Positions 24,680-33,368 of a stretch of DNA of 64,000 nt are shown in pieces. A program made the translations under genes and the position numbers. Below the pieces are notes generated by a model. The model was not told the origin of the DNA and did not search any database. It worked only from the letters and a program-made list of their open reading frames with translations. Source of the DNA: Gephyromycinifex aptenodytis (lineage in GTDB: Bacteria; Actinomycetota; Actinomycetes; Actinomycetales; Dermatophilaceae); assembly GCF_012277275.1 (NCBI RefSeq), contig NZ_CP051155.1:3100001-3164000 (forward strand). The letters are read 5' to 3'. Position 1 is the first letter of the stretch. Each line of letters starts with the position of its first letter.

Positions 24680-26881
24680 TCAGGAGGTGCTCGGGCTCGC
24701 CGTCGCCGGGGCGGTGGTGGCTGCCTTGCTCGTCTCCTCGATCGCGGTAGCGAGGACTTCCACGCCGGCTTTCAACCGCTCGGTGAAGGTGACCGACTCC
24801 CACGGGTCCCACTCCACGCTGAACTCGGTGGGGCTACCCGGGGTGCTGGACTCGATGAGTCCCTTCATGACGCTCACCGGGACCCCGGTCGGGGCGTCGC
24901 CGCGAGGTACCAGCCCCACCTTGGCGGCCGGGTCTGCCAGCGCCAACAGCGACCAGGGCAGCCGGAAACTCAACATGGCAGGCTCGTCCGCGTCCGGGCG
25001 CTCCAGCGACCAGGTGGCTCGCGAGTCAAAGGCCGGGTCCTTGGGATCCCAGGACCCCAGGGACAAGATGCCTACCTGCTGCATCTGCGCAGGCAACTCG
25101 CGGTCGGTGTTGGGAACCTTCATCGGTCGGGCCACGGTCAGGCTCTGCTCGCTCCAACCGCGACTGCCGGGCTGCGGCAGGAACTCGGCCGGCAAACCGT
25201 CGAGGCGCACCGGGTCCAGGGCGGTGCGGATGAAGCAGGTGGCGGTGCTCATCGTCGGGATGACCTGGATGGCGACGTCGTAGACGTTCTTACCGCCGCC
25301 GCCGGGAAGCACGAGGCCGTAGCCGGGCAGCAGGTCGAAGCCGATGTCCACCGGTGAGGTCACCCGGCGCGAGAAGTAGAACGACAGATACAAATAGGCC
25401 GCGTCGTGGTCGACGTCGATGCGCTGCATCTCGCTGGGACCTTCGTACACGGTGCGTGCGCCGGCCCGGGCAGGGTCGTGGGCCAGGAGCCCGAACCATT
25501 GCGCGGCGGTGAGCGGGTCGTGCCACAACGTGGCCGAGGCCTCCTTGGCGGGCTCGTGCCGGGCCTGGGTGTTCCAGCTCTGGGCGCTCCAGTCGTCACT
25601 CCACGAGGCCAGGATGCCGCCGGCCAACCCGAGCGAGGAGTAGAGGCGAAGCAGCTCGGCGTTGACCTCCATCGCTTCCTGCTCGGAGTTGTCGCCCAGG
25701 TCCCGGTCGTGCGGTGCCTGGCGGGCGCTGCCGATCGAGCTCGGCACGCCGACCTGGGTGATGAGCAGCGGACGTCCCGCGTGGTGGGTGGCTAGATCAC
25801 GCAGGTAGGCCGCGTACGGATCCCCGTCCGAGGCAGTGTTGTAGGAGGGCTGCTGGAACAGGAAGTCGGGAGCGTACGGGGTTGCCGCATAGGCCACGAA
25901 GGCGCCACCGGGCCAGGCGATGGAGGTGGCGATGTGGTTGGGGTCCAGGCTGACAAGATCCTCGCGGGCGACCGGCTCCTCGGGATGGACCAAGGGGTCG
26001 GTGGTCGGCCAGTTCTCCACCCCGATCGGCACGCTGAGACCGTGGGCTGCCTCCAACGTGGCGAGTTGATCCATCCGGGCCGCCAGCCAGTGTTCGGTGG
26101 GGGTGGCCTCTTTGGTGGCCGAGAAATAGGTGCTGGCGCCGTCTCGGTGGGTGCGGCCGCTGCCCTCGTCGGTGGCCTTGACCACGGCCGGTTCCAGCGG
26201 CGGGCCGATGATCCAGGCAGCGACCCAGGCCGAGACATCAGCCTTCCATTGGCCGCTGACCCGGCCGCGGGTGCTCGCCCGCCGCAGGGTGCCGTGCACG
26301 GCGGCGCTGGCATCGGTGATCATCTGCTCAACTGCCTGGTTGGCACTGCCGAACAGGTCGCCCTGCAGGCTGCTTGGAAGCTCGGCTCCCTGGATCAGAT
26401 ACAGCGGAGCGTCAGGATTCTCGGTGTTGTAGCGCAGCAGCTCGGCGTAGAAGTGCGGCGGGTGGATCGTGGTGCAACGGATGACCCGAATCCCCAGGTC
26501 GGCCATCATCGGCAGCCAGCGTCGATACTCCGCCGCCGTGATGCTCATTCGCTGCGGTGCGCGCCCCGGCATTGCCGAGCCCAGCGTCACCCCGGCCCAG
26601 AACTGGCGCTGACCCGAGCGGGTGTGGAGGACGAGGGACTCGCCTTCCTGCCTGGCCACGCAGCGCAGCTCATCCACGGTTCGGGGGGTGGGCGCCCAAG
26701 AATCCAGCGGAGCGGCAGAGGAACCCATGGGCGTCGGGGTGTCTGACGGGCGGCTGGTGTGGGCCGGTTCGGGAGTTCCCGGCCCGCTGCAGGCGCTCAG
26801 CGCCACCCCGCCGGTCGCCAACGCCCCGGCGGCAACAAAAGCGCGCCTGCTGAGCTCGCCGAAACTCTGCGGGCCCGTCAT
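24680..26881 (-). CDS. Tat-exported lipoprotein with a glycoside-hydrolase-like TIM barrel
   Basis: The 733-residue protein begins with a twin-arginine signal (LSRRAFVAAGALATGG) that ends in the lipobox LSAC, so it is folded before export and lipid-anchored outside the membrane. A Pro/Ser/Thr-rich spacer follows. Residues of about 90-480 read like a clan-A glycosidase barrel (WAGVTLGSAMPG, MMADLGIRVIRC, GVENWPTTD, LLITQVGVPSS, GGILASWSDDW). The C-terminal 250 residues look like a beta-rich accessory domain. Which family it belongs to, and whether the acid/base and nucleophile Glu are present, I could not decide. It is convergent with the dehydrogenase gene and divergent from the small zinc-finger-like gene. 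Confidence 0.65.
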   Translation of the reverse strand: MTGPQSFGELSRRAFVAAGALATGGVALSACSGPGTPEPAHTSRPSDTPTPMGSSAAPLDSWAPTPRTVDELRCVARQEGESLVLHTRSGQRQFWAGVTLGSAMPGRAPQRMSITAAEYRRWLPMMADLGIRVIRCTTIHPPHFYAELLRYNTENPDAPLYLIQGAELPSSLQGDLFGSANQAVEQMITDASAAVHGTLRRASTRGRVSGQWKADVSAWVAAWIIGPPLEPAVVKATDEGSGRTHRDGASTYFSATKEATPTEHWLAARMDQLATLEAAHGLSVPIGVENWPTTDPLVHPEEPVAREDLVSLDPNHIATSIAWPGGAFVAYAATPYAPDFLFQQPSYNTASDGDPYAAYLRDLATHHAGRPLLITQVGVPSSIGSARQAPHDRDLGDNSEQEAMEVNAELLRLYSSLGLAGGILASWSDDWSAQSWNTQARHEPAKEASATLWHDPLTAAQWFGLLAHDPARAGARTVYEGPSEMQRIDVDHDAAYLYLSFYFSRRVTSPVDIGFDLLPGYGLVLPGGGGKNVYDVAIQVIPTMSTATCFIRTALDPVRLDGLPAEFLPQPGSRGWSEQSLTVARPMKVPNTDRELPAQMQQVGILSLGSWDPKDPAFDSRATWSLERPDADEPAMLSFRLPWSLLALADPAAKVGLVPRGDAPTGVPVSVMKGLIESSTPGSPTEFSVEWDPWESVTFTERLKAGVEVLATAIEETSKAATTAPATASPSTS

Positions 26882-26952
26882 CCGTGTTCCCTCCCTAAGC
26901 CACCGCTGATACCCGAGGTCCGGGAATCAACACTTCTTGCGACACTGTCCTG

Positions 26953-27255
26953 GTGCCCCGAGCCAACCGCCGCCGCGAACAGGGGCGAGGTCTCGATATA
27001 GAGCGGATCTCGCCCTCGCAACGACGCGAGACGTATGCGGGCGTGGTGTGGATGGTGCGCCGAGTCCGCGGCCGCCCGGACGGACGACGATACCTGTGCC
27101 CGGGCTGTCAGCAGAGTTTCGAGTCCGCCATCGCGCACGTGGTGGTGTGGCCCGACAGCGGGCTGGGCGCCGGCGGGGTGGATGATCGCCGTCACTGGCA
27201 CACACCCTGCTGGCAGGCCAGGGAGCGTCGGCCACCTCGCGGGGCGTACCGCTGA
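26953..27255 (+). CDS. Small conserved actinobacterial protein with CxxC...H...HxxxC zinc-site pattern
   Basis: The 100-residue protein begins at GTG 26953 with a basic leader (PRANRRREQGRG), then WMVRRVRGRPDGRRYLCPGC, a spacer, AHVVVWP, and DDRRHWHTPCWQARERR. Two Cys, then His residues and a last Cys resemble a single zinc ribbon. Similar proteins are widespread in actinobacteria, where they are sometimes labelled ATP/GTP-binding without evidence. The function is unknown; DNA, RNA or protein contact is possible. It is a lone gene, 71 bases from the divergent lipoprotein gene. Confidence 0.75.
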   Translation: MPRANRRREQGRGLDIERISPSQRRETYAGVVWMVRRVRGRPDGRRYLCPGCQQSFESAIAHVVVWPDSGLGAGGVDDRRHWHTPCWQARERRPPRGAYR

Positions 27256-27417
27256 CCGTTCCAACCCATTGTTTCCCCCCGACAGTGGCCGAGCGGAGGT
27301 GCCACCTTGACCGGGTCGAAGGGGCGCTCCACCAGCAGATGTGTGAACTCTACACCGCGTCCAGGACACCTGATCGGGCTCGCCGTCAGCCGGGCTGACC
27401 AGGCCCGGACGTGGCGC

Positions 27418-27447
27418 CGCCCCACCGGTCGCGAGGCCGATGGGGCG
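27418..27447 (-). terminator. Probable terminator of ccr
   Basis: Seven-base perfect arms (CGCCCCA and TGGGGCG) around a 16-base loop lie 18 bases beyond the ccr stop. The stem is short, so this is a weaker call than the other hairpins. The rest of the 209-base gap shows no gene. Confidence 0.45.
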
Positions 27448-27464
27448 GGGTGGAGCCGACTCGA

Positions 27465-28805
27465 TCAGACGTTGCGGAACCGGTTGATCGCCTCCAGGTT
27501 GGCTTCGCGCAGCTCCGGCTTGGAGACACCGAGCCCTTCCTCGGGGGAGAGGCACAACACGCCGACCTTGCCCTGGTGGGCGTTGCTGTGCACGTCCAGG
27601 GCCGCCTGGCCGACCTGGTCCATGCTGTACGCCTTGCTCAGGGTCGGGTGGATGAGGCCGCGGCGGATGAGGCTGTTGGCCTCCCAAGCCTCGCGGTAGT
27701 TCGCGAAGTGGCTGGAGATGATCCGCTTGAGGTTCATCCACAAGTAACGGTTGTCGTACTCGTGCATGTAGCCCGAGGTGGAGGCGCAGGTGACGATCGT
27801 GCCGCCCTTGCGGGTGACGAAGACCGAGGCGCCGAAAGTCTCCCGGCCCGGGTGTTCGAAGACGATGTCGACGTCGTGACCGTTGGTCAGCTCACGAATA
27901 TCGGCGCCGAAGCGCTTCCATTCCTTCGGGTTCTGCTTGGTGCCTTCTTCGTTCCAGAACTTGTAGTCATTGGCGCGACGGTCGATGACGAGTTCGGCGC
28001 CCATCTTGCGGCAGATGTCGGCTTTGTCGGCGGAGGAGACCACGCAGATGGGGGTGGCGCCACCGGCCAGGGCCATCTGGGTGGCGTAGGAGCCAAGACC
28101 ACCGGAGGCGCCCCAGATGAGCACCCGGTCACCGAGCTTCATGCCCGCGCCGTTCTTGCTAATGAGCTGGCGGTAGGCGGTGGAGTTGACCAGCCCGGGG
28201 CAGGCTGCCTCTTCCCAGGTCAGGTGCTCGGGCTTGGGCATGAGTTGGTTCGCCTTGACGATGGCCAGCTCAGCCAGCCCACCGAAGTTGGTCTCGAAGC
28301 CCCAGATCCGTTGCTCCGGGTCGAGCATGGTGTCGTTGTGCCCGTCGTGGTGTTCCAGCTCGACCGACAGACAGTGCGCCACGCACTCTTGACCGGGCTT
28401 CCACAAGTGCACGCCCGGCCCGGTGCGCAGCACGACGCCGGACAGGTCGGAGCCGATGATGTGATAGGGCAGGTCGTGGCGTTTGGATGCCTCGGACAGC
28501 TTGCCGTAGCGCTCCAGGAAGCCGAAGGTCGGCATCGGCTCGAAGATGCTCGTCCACACCGTGTTGTAGTTCACCGAACTGGCCATGACAGCCACCAGCG
28601 CCTCACCGGGGGCAAGCTCCGGGATCGGCACCTCATCGATGTGCAGGCTCTCGCGGGGGTCCTTGTCACGGCTGGCGCGGCCCTCGAACATTCCGACCTC
28701 GTCCTTGTGGACGGTCACGGCCCTGAAGGCCTCCGGAACTGCCAGCCCGGCGTAAGTCGCTTCAGAACGATCGCCGGACAGGATGGCCTCTCGGATCTCG
28801 TGCAT
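27465..28805 (-). CDS. ccr: Crotonyl-CoA carboxylase/reductase
   Basis: The 446-residue medium-chain reductase turns crotonyl-CoA, CO2 and NADPH into (2S)-ethylmalonyl-CoA, the key step of the ethylmalonyl-CoA pathway. The nucleotide site IWGASGGLGSYA is clear. The four residues that hold CO2 in the Kitasatospora enzyme (Asn81, Phe170, Glu171, His365, from memory) correspond to Asn81, Phe170 and Glu171 here and a His near 366 (IISSHFANY), so carboxylation and not simple reduction is expected. Length and N-terminus (MHEIREAILSGD) match the family. It has its own transcription unit downstream of the epimerase gene's terminator. Confidence 0.95.
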   Translation of the reverse strand: MHEIREAILSGDRSEATYAGLAVPEAFRAVTVHKDEVGMFEGRASRDKDPRESLHIDEVPIPELAPGEALVAVMASSVNYNTVWTSIFEPMPTFGFLERYGKLSEASKRHDLPYHIIGSDLSGVVLRTGPGVHLWKPGQECVAHCLSVELEHHDGHNDTMLDPEQRIWGFETNFGGLAELAIVKANQLMPKPEHLTWEEAACPGLVNSTAYRQLISKNGAGMKLGDRVLIWGASGGLGSYATQMALAGGATPICVVSSADKADICRKMGAELVIDRRANDYKFWNEEGTKQNPKEWKRFGADIRELTNGHDVDIVFEHPGRETFGASVFVTRKGGTIVTCASTSGYMHEYDNRYLWMNLKRIISSHFANYREAWEANSLIRRGLIHPTLSKAYSMDQVGQAALDVHSNAHQGKVGVLCLSPEEGLGVSKPELREANLEAINRFRNV

Positions 28806-28952
28806 GGTCAGGTCTCCTTCACGAGGTGGTGCGGAACGAATCCCGGTCCGCCAGGACGGCGAAGCGCAGGCTCAATGTCACTAGTGAGGATTCCTGCACC
28901 GACCCGTCCGGGGAACGCGACCCACGGGTGAGGTTCATCACCAGCCCGGACG

Positions 28953-28992
28953 CGTCTCGGGCCCCGGACGTGCTGGTCCGGGGCCCGAGACG
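28953..28992 (-). terminator. Terminator of the epimerase gene
   Basis: Perfect 17-base arms (CGTCTCGGGCCCCGGAC and its complement) with a six-base loop lie 24 bases beyond the epimerase stop. It separates the epimerase unit from ccr, so ccr must have its own promoter in the 150 bases between the hairpin and its ATG. Confidence 0.85.
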
Positions 28993-29016
28993 GGTAAAGG
29001 TGCGAGCGATTGCAGT

Positions 29017-29460
29017 TCAGTGGCTGCCCTCGGTCGAAGGCTCGACCAGCTCGACCAGAACGCCGCCGGCGTCCTTGGGGTGGATGAAGTTGATCCGGCT
29101 ACCGGCCGTGCCGCGCTTGGGCTCGGGGTAGAGCAGCCGCAGTCCGCGCTCCTTGAGGGTGGCGCAGACCTCGTCGATGTTTTCGACGCGGTAGGCCATC
29201 TGCTGGATGCCGACGCCGCTCTTGTCGATGAACTTGGCGATCGTGGACTTCTCGTTGAGAGGTGCGAGCAACTGGATGCAGGAGGTGGAGTCACCGACCT
29301 CCATCATCGCCTCGGCGACGCCCTGCTCCTCGTTGACCTCACGATGGGCCATGCGCATTCCGTACTTCTCCTCGTAGAAGGCGATTGCCTCGTCGAGGTC
29401 ACGGACGGCGATGCCGACGTGGTCGATGTGGGTGAACAGTCCGGCTACAGGTTCAGTCAT
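29017..29460 (-). CDS. mce: Methylmalonyl/ethylmalonyl-CoA epimerase
   Basis: ATG 29460 gives 147 residues; the open frame further upstream lies opposite the thiolase promoter and is not used. The vicinal-oxygen-chelate repeats start at [18 protein letters not shown] and [16 protein letters not shown], with [19 protein letters not shown] and LVELVEP at the end. The first metal His and last Glu are present, but the third ligand, His in the Propionibacterium enzyme (LHHMA), is Gln here (IQQMA). It interconverts the C2 epimers of malonyl-type CoA esters, feeding the mutase. It is divergent from thiolase with 123 bases between. Confidence 0.9.
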   Translation of the reverse strand: MTEPVAGLFTHIDHVGIAVRDLDEAIAFYEEKYGMRMAHREVNEEQGVAEAMMEVGDSTSCIQLLAPLNEKSTIAKFIDKSGVGIQQMAYRVENIDEVCATLKERGLRLLYPEPKRGTAGSRINFIHPKDAGGVLVELVEPSTEGSH

Positions 29461-29583
29461 GTCTCTCAGCCTAGGACCCCGCTTGCTTCGGCGGGCACAG
29501 TCGCCAGAGCGGGCGCCTTCGAAGGGGACCAAAGGCCTCTAGAGTGGAGGCCTGTCACCGAAGACACCCGGAGGTTCTTCAGC

Positions 29584-30795
29584 ATGTCCGCACCCCGCAA
29601 TGATCGCCCCAGCAGTGTTCTCCTCGCCGGAGCCCGTACCCCCATCGGACGGCTCCTGGGGGGCCTATCGAGCTTCTCCGGAGCCCAGCTCGGTGGGTTC
29701 GCCATCAAAGCTGCTCTGCAAAAGGCCGGTGTCGCCCCGGAGCAGGTCGAATACGTGATCATGGGGCAGGTTCTGACGGCCGGCGCCGGCCAGATTCCCG
29801 CACGTCAGGCCGCCAACGACGCGGGCATCCCGATGACGGTGCCGGCCTTGAGCATCAACAAAGTGTGTCTGTCGGGTGTGGACGCCATCGCCCTGGCCGA
29901 TCAGCTCATCCGCGCCGGAGAGTTCGACGTCATCGTGGCCGGTGGCCAGGAGTCGATGAGCCAGGCCCCGCACTTGCTGGAGAAGAGCCGCTCAGGCTTC
30001 AAGTACGGCAATGTCACCATGCGTGACCACATGGCCCATGACGGACTGTGGGACGCCTTCACCGACCAGAGCATGGGCGACCTCACCGAGGACGGTAACC
30101 GCGGGGACGTCGAGGTCAGCCGCGAAGAACAGGACGCATTCGCAGCGCGCAGCCACCGACTGGCGGCCAAAGCCTGGCAGGACGGCCTGTTTGCTGACGA
30201 AGTAGTTCCCGTCGAGGTGCCGCAGCGCAAGGGCGAGCCGGTGATCGTCTCGGCCGACGAGGGTGTCCGGGCCGCCACCACGGTTGAGACGCTCGGCAAG
30301 TTGCGCCCGGCCTTCCGCAAGGACGGCACCATCACCGCCGGAACCGCCTCGCAGATCTCCGACGGGGCCTGCGCAGTGGTGGTGATGAGCAAGGCCAAGG
30401 CCGAGGAGCTCGGGCTGGAGTGGATCGCCGAGATCGGCGCGCACGGCAACGTGGCAGGTCCCGACTCCACCCTGCAGTCCCAGCCCGCGAACGCCATCGT
30501 CGCGGCGTGCGCCAAGGAGGGTATCGCTCCCACCGATCTGGATCTGGTCGAGATCAACGAGGCGTTCGCTGCCGTGGGCATCGCCTCCACCCGCCAGTTG
30601 GGTATCGACCCGGAAAAGGTCAACGTCAACGGTGGCGCGATCGCCATGGGCCACCCGATCGGAATGTCCGGCGCCAGGATCGCACTGCACCTGGCTCTGG
30701 AGTTGCGCCGTCGCGGCGGCGGCGTCGGCGCAGTCTCGCTGTGTGGCGGTGGCGGTCAGGGTGATGCGCTGATTCTGCGGGTTCCCCAAGCCTGA
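29584..30795 (+). CDS. Acetyl-CoA C-acetyltransferase (thiolase)
   Basis: ATG 29584 follows GGAGG and gives 403 residues; longer in-frame starts run through the epimerase gene and are artefacts. Catalytic residues are in place: nucleophilic Cys in [15 protein letters not shown], His in [10 protein letters not shown] and the second Cys in [11 protein letters not shown]. It condenses two acetyl-CoA to acetoacetyl-CoA (or reverses this), the first step towards hydroxybutyryl-CoA and crotonyl-CoA. The meaB gene follows after 46 bases on the same strand. Position beside the epimerase matches FadA4 (Rv1323) in M. tuberculosis, from memory. Confidence 0.93.
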   Translation: MSAPRNDRPSSVLLAGARTPIGRLLGGLSSFSGAQLGGFAIKAALQKAGVAPEQVEYVIMGQVLTAGAGQIPARQAANDAGIPMTVPALSINKVCLSGVDAIALADQLIRAGEFDVIVAGGQESMSQAPHLLEKSRSGFKYGNVTMRDHMAHDGLWDAFTDQSMGDLTEDGNRGDVEVSREEQDAFAARSHRLAAKAWQDGLFADEVVPVEVPQRKGEPVIVSADEGVRAATTVETLGKLRPAFRKDGTITAGTASQISDGACAVVVMSKAKAEELGLEWIAEIGAHGNVAGPDSTLQSQPANAIVAACAKEGIAPTDLDLVEINEAFAAVGIASTRQLGIDPEKVNVNGGAIAMGHPIGMSGARIALHLALELRRRGGGVGAVSLCGGGGQGDALILRVPQA

Positions 30796-30841
30796 GAGTC
30801 CGTCTCCTGGATGCTGTGCCCGTCGGGAAAGGTGGTCGTTG

Positions 30842-31804
30842 ATGTCGCGCCGTCAGGTCGACGTTCCAGCGCTCGTGGAGGCGGCTCGGGCCGGCGCACC
30901 ACGCGCTGTGGCCAGACTGATTTCGCTGGTCGAGGATGCACATCCGGCACTGCGAGAGGTGATGACGGCGCTCGCGCCGCACACGGGGCACGCGCACATC
31001 ATCGGTTTGACCGGCAGCCCGGGCGTCGGGAAATCGACGATGACCAACGCCCTGGTGACGGCCTTTCGTAAGCAGGGCAAGCGCGTCGCTGTGCTCGCGG
31101 TAGACCCCAGTTCGCCGTTCTCCGGCGGGGCTCTGCTGGGTGACCGGGTGCGGATGCAGGACCACGCGTTGGACCCCGAGGTCTACATCCGGTCGCTGGC
31201 CAGCCGCGGCCACCTGGGCGGGTTGTCCTCGGCCACGCCGCAGGCCCTGCGCGTTCTGGACGCGGCAGGCTGCGATGTCGTTCTCGTCGAGACGGTCGGC
31301 GTGGGGCAGAGCGAGGTGGAGGTCGTCGGCATGGCTGACACCACCTTGGTCCTGCTGGCCCCCGGAATGGGCGACGGCATCCAGGCCGCCAAGGCAGGCA
31401 TCCTGGAGATCGGCGACATCTTTGTGGTCAACAAGGCCGATCGCGACGGCGCCGACGCCACCGTTCGCGACATCCGGCACATGATCAGCCTGGGGGATCG
31501 CGCCCAGCCTGGCTTGTGGCGTCCGCCGGTATTGAAGACCAAGGCCGACCGGATGGAAGGCATCGAGGAGGTCCTCGAGGGGATCGAGAAGCACATCGCG
31601 TGGACGAGTGAGAACGGTGAACTCAAACGGCGCCGCAAGGCGCGGGCGGCCGATGAGATCGAGGCCATCGTGTTGAGCGAGCTTCGTTCTCGGATCGGCG
31701 ACCTGCGGGGTAGGCACAGCATCGATGAGTTGGCCGAGCAAGTCGCGCTCGGCCAGAGTGACCCCTATCGCGCCTCTGACTCGATTTTGGCCGACCTGGT
31801 CTGA
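30842..31804 (+). CDS. meaB: MeaB/ArgK-type GTPase, mutase chaperone
   Basis: The 320-residue G3E-family GTPase has P-loop GLTGSPGVGKST, switch region VDPSSPFSGGALLGDR, ETVGVGQSE and the NKAD guanine motif, and a C-terminal dimerisation arm. MeaB gates transfer of adenosylcobalamin into acyl-CoA mutases and protects them from inactivation. ATG 30842 is used, with AAAGGTGG upstream; a TTG just before it is the longer option. It follows the thiolase gene on the same strand rather than a mutase gene, so it probably serves the mutases encoded at 15.3 and 34.7 kb. Confidence 0.93.
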   Translation: MSRRQVDVPALVEAARAGAPRAVARLISLVEDAHPALREVMTALAPHTGHAHIIGLTGSPGVGKSTMTNALVTAFRKQGKRVAVLAVDPSSPFSGGALLGDRVRMQDHALDPEVYIRSLASRGHLGGLSSATPQALRVLDAAGCDVVLVETVGVGQSEVEVVGMADTTLVLLAPGMGDGIQAAKAGILEIGDIFVVNKADRDGADATVRDIRHMISLGDRAQPGLWRPPVLKTKADRMEGIEEVLEGIEKHIAWTSENGELKRRRKARAADEIEAIVLSELRSRIGDLRGRHSIDELAEQVALGQSDPYRASDSILADLV

Positions 31805-31824
31805 GTTGGGGCAGCCGTCCGCTC

Positions 31825-31870
31825 TCGACGCTCGGCGCCCGCGGGTTCTCCGCCGGGTGCCGAGCGTCGA
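31825..31870 (+). terminator. Terminator after meaB
   Basis: Seventeen-base arms with one GU pair (TCGACGCTCGGCGCCCG and CGGGTGCCGAGCGTCGA) and a 12-base loop start 21 bases past the meaB stop. It may also stop the converging siderophore-interacting gene. Confidence 0.8.
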
Positions 31871-31942
31871 CGCGTGCGGGCCGGGGCTGGGTGCGGCGAG
31901 CTGTCCGTGCGGAGCGGCCGGTAGCGATATGCGCCGCAGGCC

Positions 31943-32710
31943 TCAGGAGCCGGTGCTGCCGGCACGCCAGTAGGGGGTGGCCGACACCCGGCGGCGGTCC
32001 AGTCCGCACTCGGCCTGCAGGTAGGCGCGCAGAGTGGACACCGCGCTGGCCTCAGCCGCAACCCAGGCCACCGCATCCGGACGCACGCGCAGGTGAGGGC
32101 CTAGCCGGGCGATGAGTTCGCCCGCGCCAGCTCCGTGTTGCTCACGCTGCCACCAAGTCAGGTTGACCCCTTCACGCACCGGCAGAGGGCGGCGTTCAGC
32201 GTCGTCGACGATTTCGACGTGCACATCGGCCTCGGCCGTTTCGGGGAGCCAATGCAAGATCGCCTCCAGGGCGGGCAAGCCGGTCTCATCTGCGATCAGC
32301 AGCCAACAGGGCGCCTGGCGGTCCAGGTGCATCCGCCCCGTGGGGCCGGTGAGTTCCAGTTCGTGACCAGCCTCGGCCGCGGCCGCCCAGGTGGCCGCCA
32401 CGCCGTCCCCATGCAGGGCGAAATCGATGGCGACCGAACCCGTTTCGGGGTCCAAGTCGAGCAGGGTATAGGTGCGTCGGCGCCTGCGGGCCCGCGCCAT
32501 CTCTTCCGGTTCGCCACTGAAGCGCCCGTTCTCGGGGAAGAGCAAGGTGGCACGCTGGTCCGGGCCGACAGGGTCTACGCCGAGCAGTTCCTCGCTGCGC
32601 AAATGGACCCGCTTCATCCGGGGGCTGAGCTGTTCGACCGCTCGCACAACGCAGCGGCGGGGTGCACGGGCGGAGCGGGCCGACGTGCCACGGTTGGGGT
32701 TGTCGGTCAT
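31943..32710 (-). CDS. Siderophore-interacting protein (FAD/NAD(P)H ferric-siderophore reductase)
   Basis: ATG 32710 (AAGGACC upstream) gives 255 residues. The N-terminal FAD barrel has RRTYTLLDLDPETGSVAIDF and FALHGDGVAATWA, the usual SIP signature, and the C-terminal domain has LLIADETGLPALEAILHWLP and AWVAAEASAVSTLRAYL. It reduces ferric siderophores in the cytoplasm to free iron. The open frame upstream of this ATG is antisense to the MarR gene. It is divergent from a MarR regulator with 111 bases between, which may control it. No IdeR-like box was seen in that gap. Confidence 0.88.
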   Translation of the reverse strand: MTDNPNRGTSARSARAPRRCVVRAVEQLSPRMKRVHLRSEELLGVDPVGPDQRATLLFPENGRFSGEPEEMARARRRRRTYTLLDLDPETGSVAIDFALHGDGVAATWAAAAEAGHELELTGPTGRMHLDRQAPCWLLIADETGLPALEAILHWLPETAEADVHVEIVDDAERRPLPVREGVNLTWWQREQHGAGAGELIARLGPHLRVRPDAVAWVAAEASAVSTLRAYLQAECGLDRRRVSATPYWRAGSTGS

Positions 32711-32821
32711 CGAGGTCCTTCCCTCCTTCGCACGTGCCCCTGGCGGGGCGCTCGCGGAAGTGTATCGGCCCCGGCCACGCTGGGTTCGGGTTGCTGAGCG
32801 CGGTGGACGTAGCCTGACCGG

Positions 32822-33343
32822 ATGAGCTTCCGCCTGGCTTTCGACCCGATCCGGCGTGCCGCGGTTCTGTGGGAGCGCCGGTGGGGGCGAGCGTCCTCGC
32901 CGCAGGCGATGGCGACGGCCACCTCGGTGATGCGGGTTCAGCAACTCCTGCTGGCCCAGTTCGACGCCGAACTGGCCGACCTCGGCCTGACCTTTGCGCG
33001 CTTCGAGACGCTGGTGCTGCTGACTTTCAGTCGCGAGGGGCGCCTTCCCATGAGCAAAGTCGGGCAGCGGCTGATGGTGCACCCGACCAGCGCGACAAAC
33101 CTGGTGCAGCGTCTACAAGCCCAGGGTTTCGTCGAGCGGATCCCCAACCCGTTGGACGGGCGCGGCACACTCGCAGTGATCACCGCCAGCGGGCGCGAAC
33201 GAGCCGAGGAGGGCATGCAGCGTCTCGTCGCTGTCGGGTTCGGGCTGTCTTCGCTCACCGGACCTGAACGAGTGGAGTTGTTTCGGCTGCTGGAGAAAGT
33301 GCGCCAGGGCCACGGGGACTTCGACGACCCTGCCCAGGGGTAG
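32822..33343 (+). CDS. MarR family transcriptional regulator
   Basis: The 173-residue protein has the winged-helix core of MarR: RFETLVLLTFSREGRLPMSKVGQRL, the recognition helix region MVHPTSATNLVQRLQAQGFV, and the wing RIPNPLDGRGTLAVITASG, with helices at both ends for the dimer. Divergent placement beside the siderophore-interacting gene suggests it represses that gene and itself. The ligand is unknown. It converges on the cysteine-desulfurase-like gene with 25 bases between. Confidence 0.87.
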   Translation: MSFRLAFDPIRRAAVLWERRWGRASSPQAMATATSVMRVQQLLLAQFDAELADLGLTFARFETLVLLTFSREGRLPMSKVGQRLMVHPTSATNLVQRLQAQGFVERIPNPLDGRGTLAVITASGRERAEEGMQRLVAVGFGLSSLTGPERVELFRLLEKVRQGHGDFDDPAQG

Positions 33344-33368
33344 CCATCTCGGTCAGTGGGTGCGCCGG

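Noticed and set aside
27411-28931. Plus-strand 506-codon open frame opposite ccr
   Set aside because: Antisense shadow of a highly conserved gene; Gly/Val/Asp-rich composition without motifs.
29020-29583. N-terminal extension of the thiolase by 188 codons
   Set aside because: It runs antisense through the epimerase gene. ATG 29584 has a GGAGG site and family-typical N-terminus.
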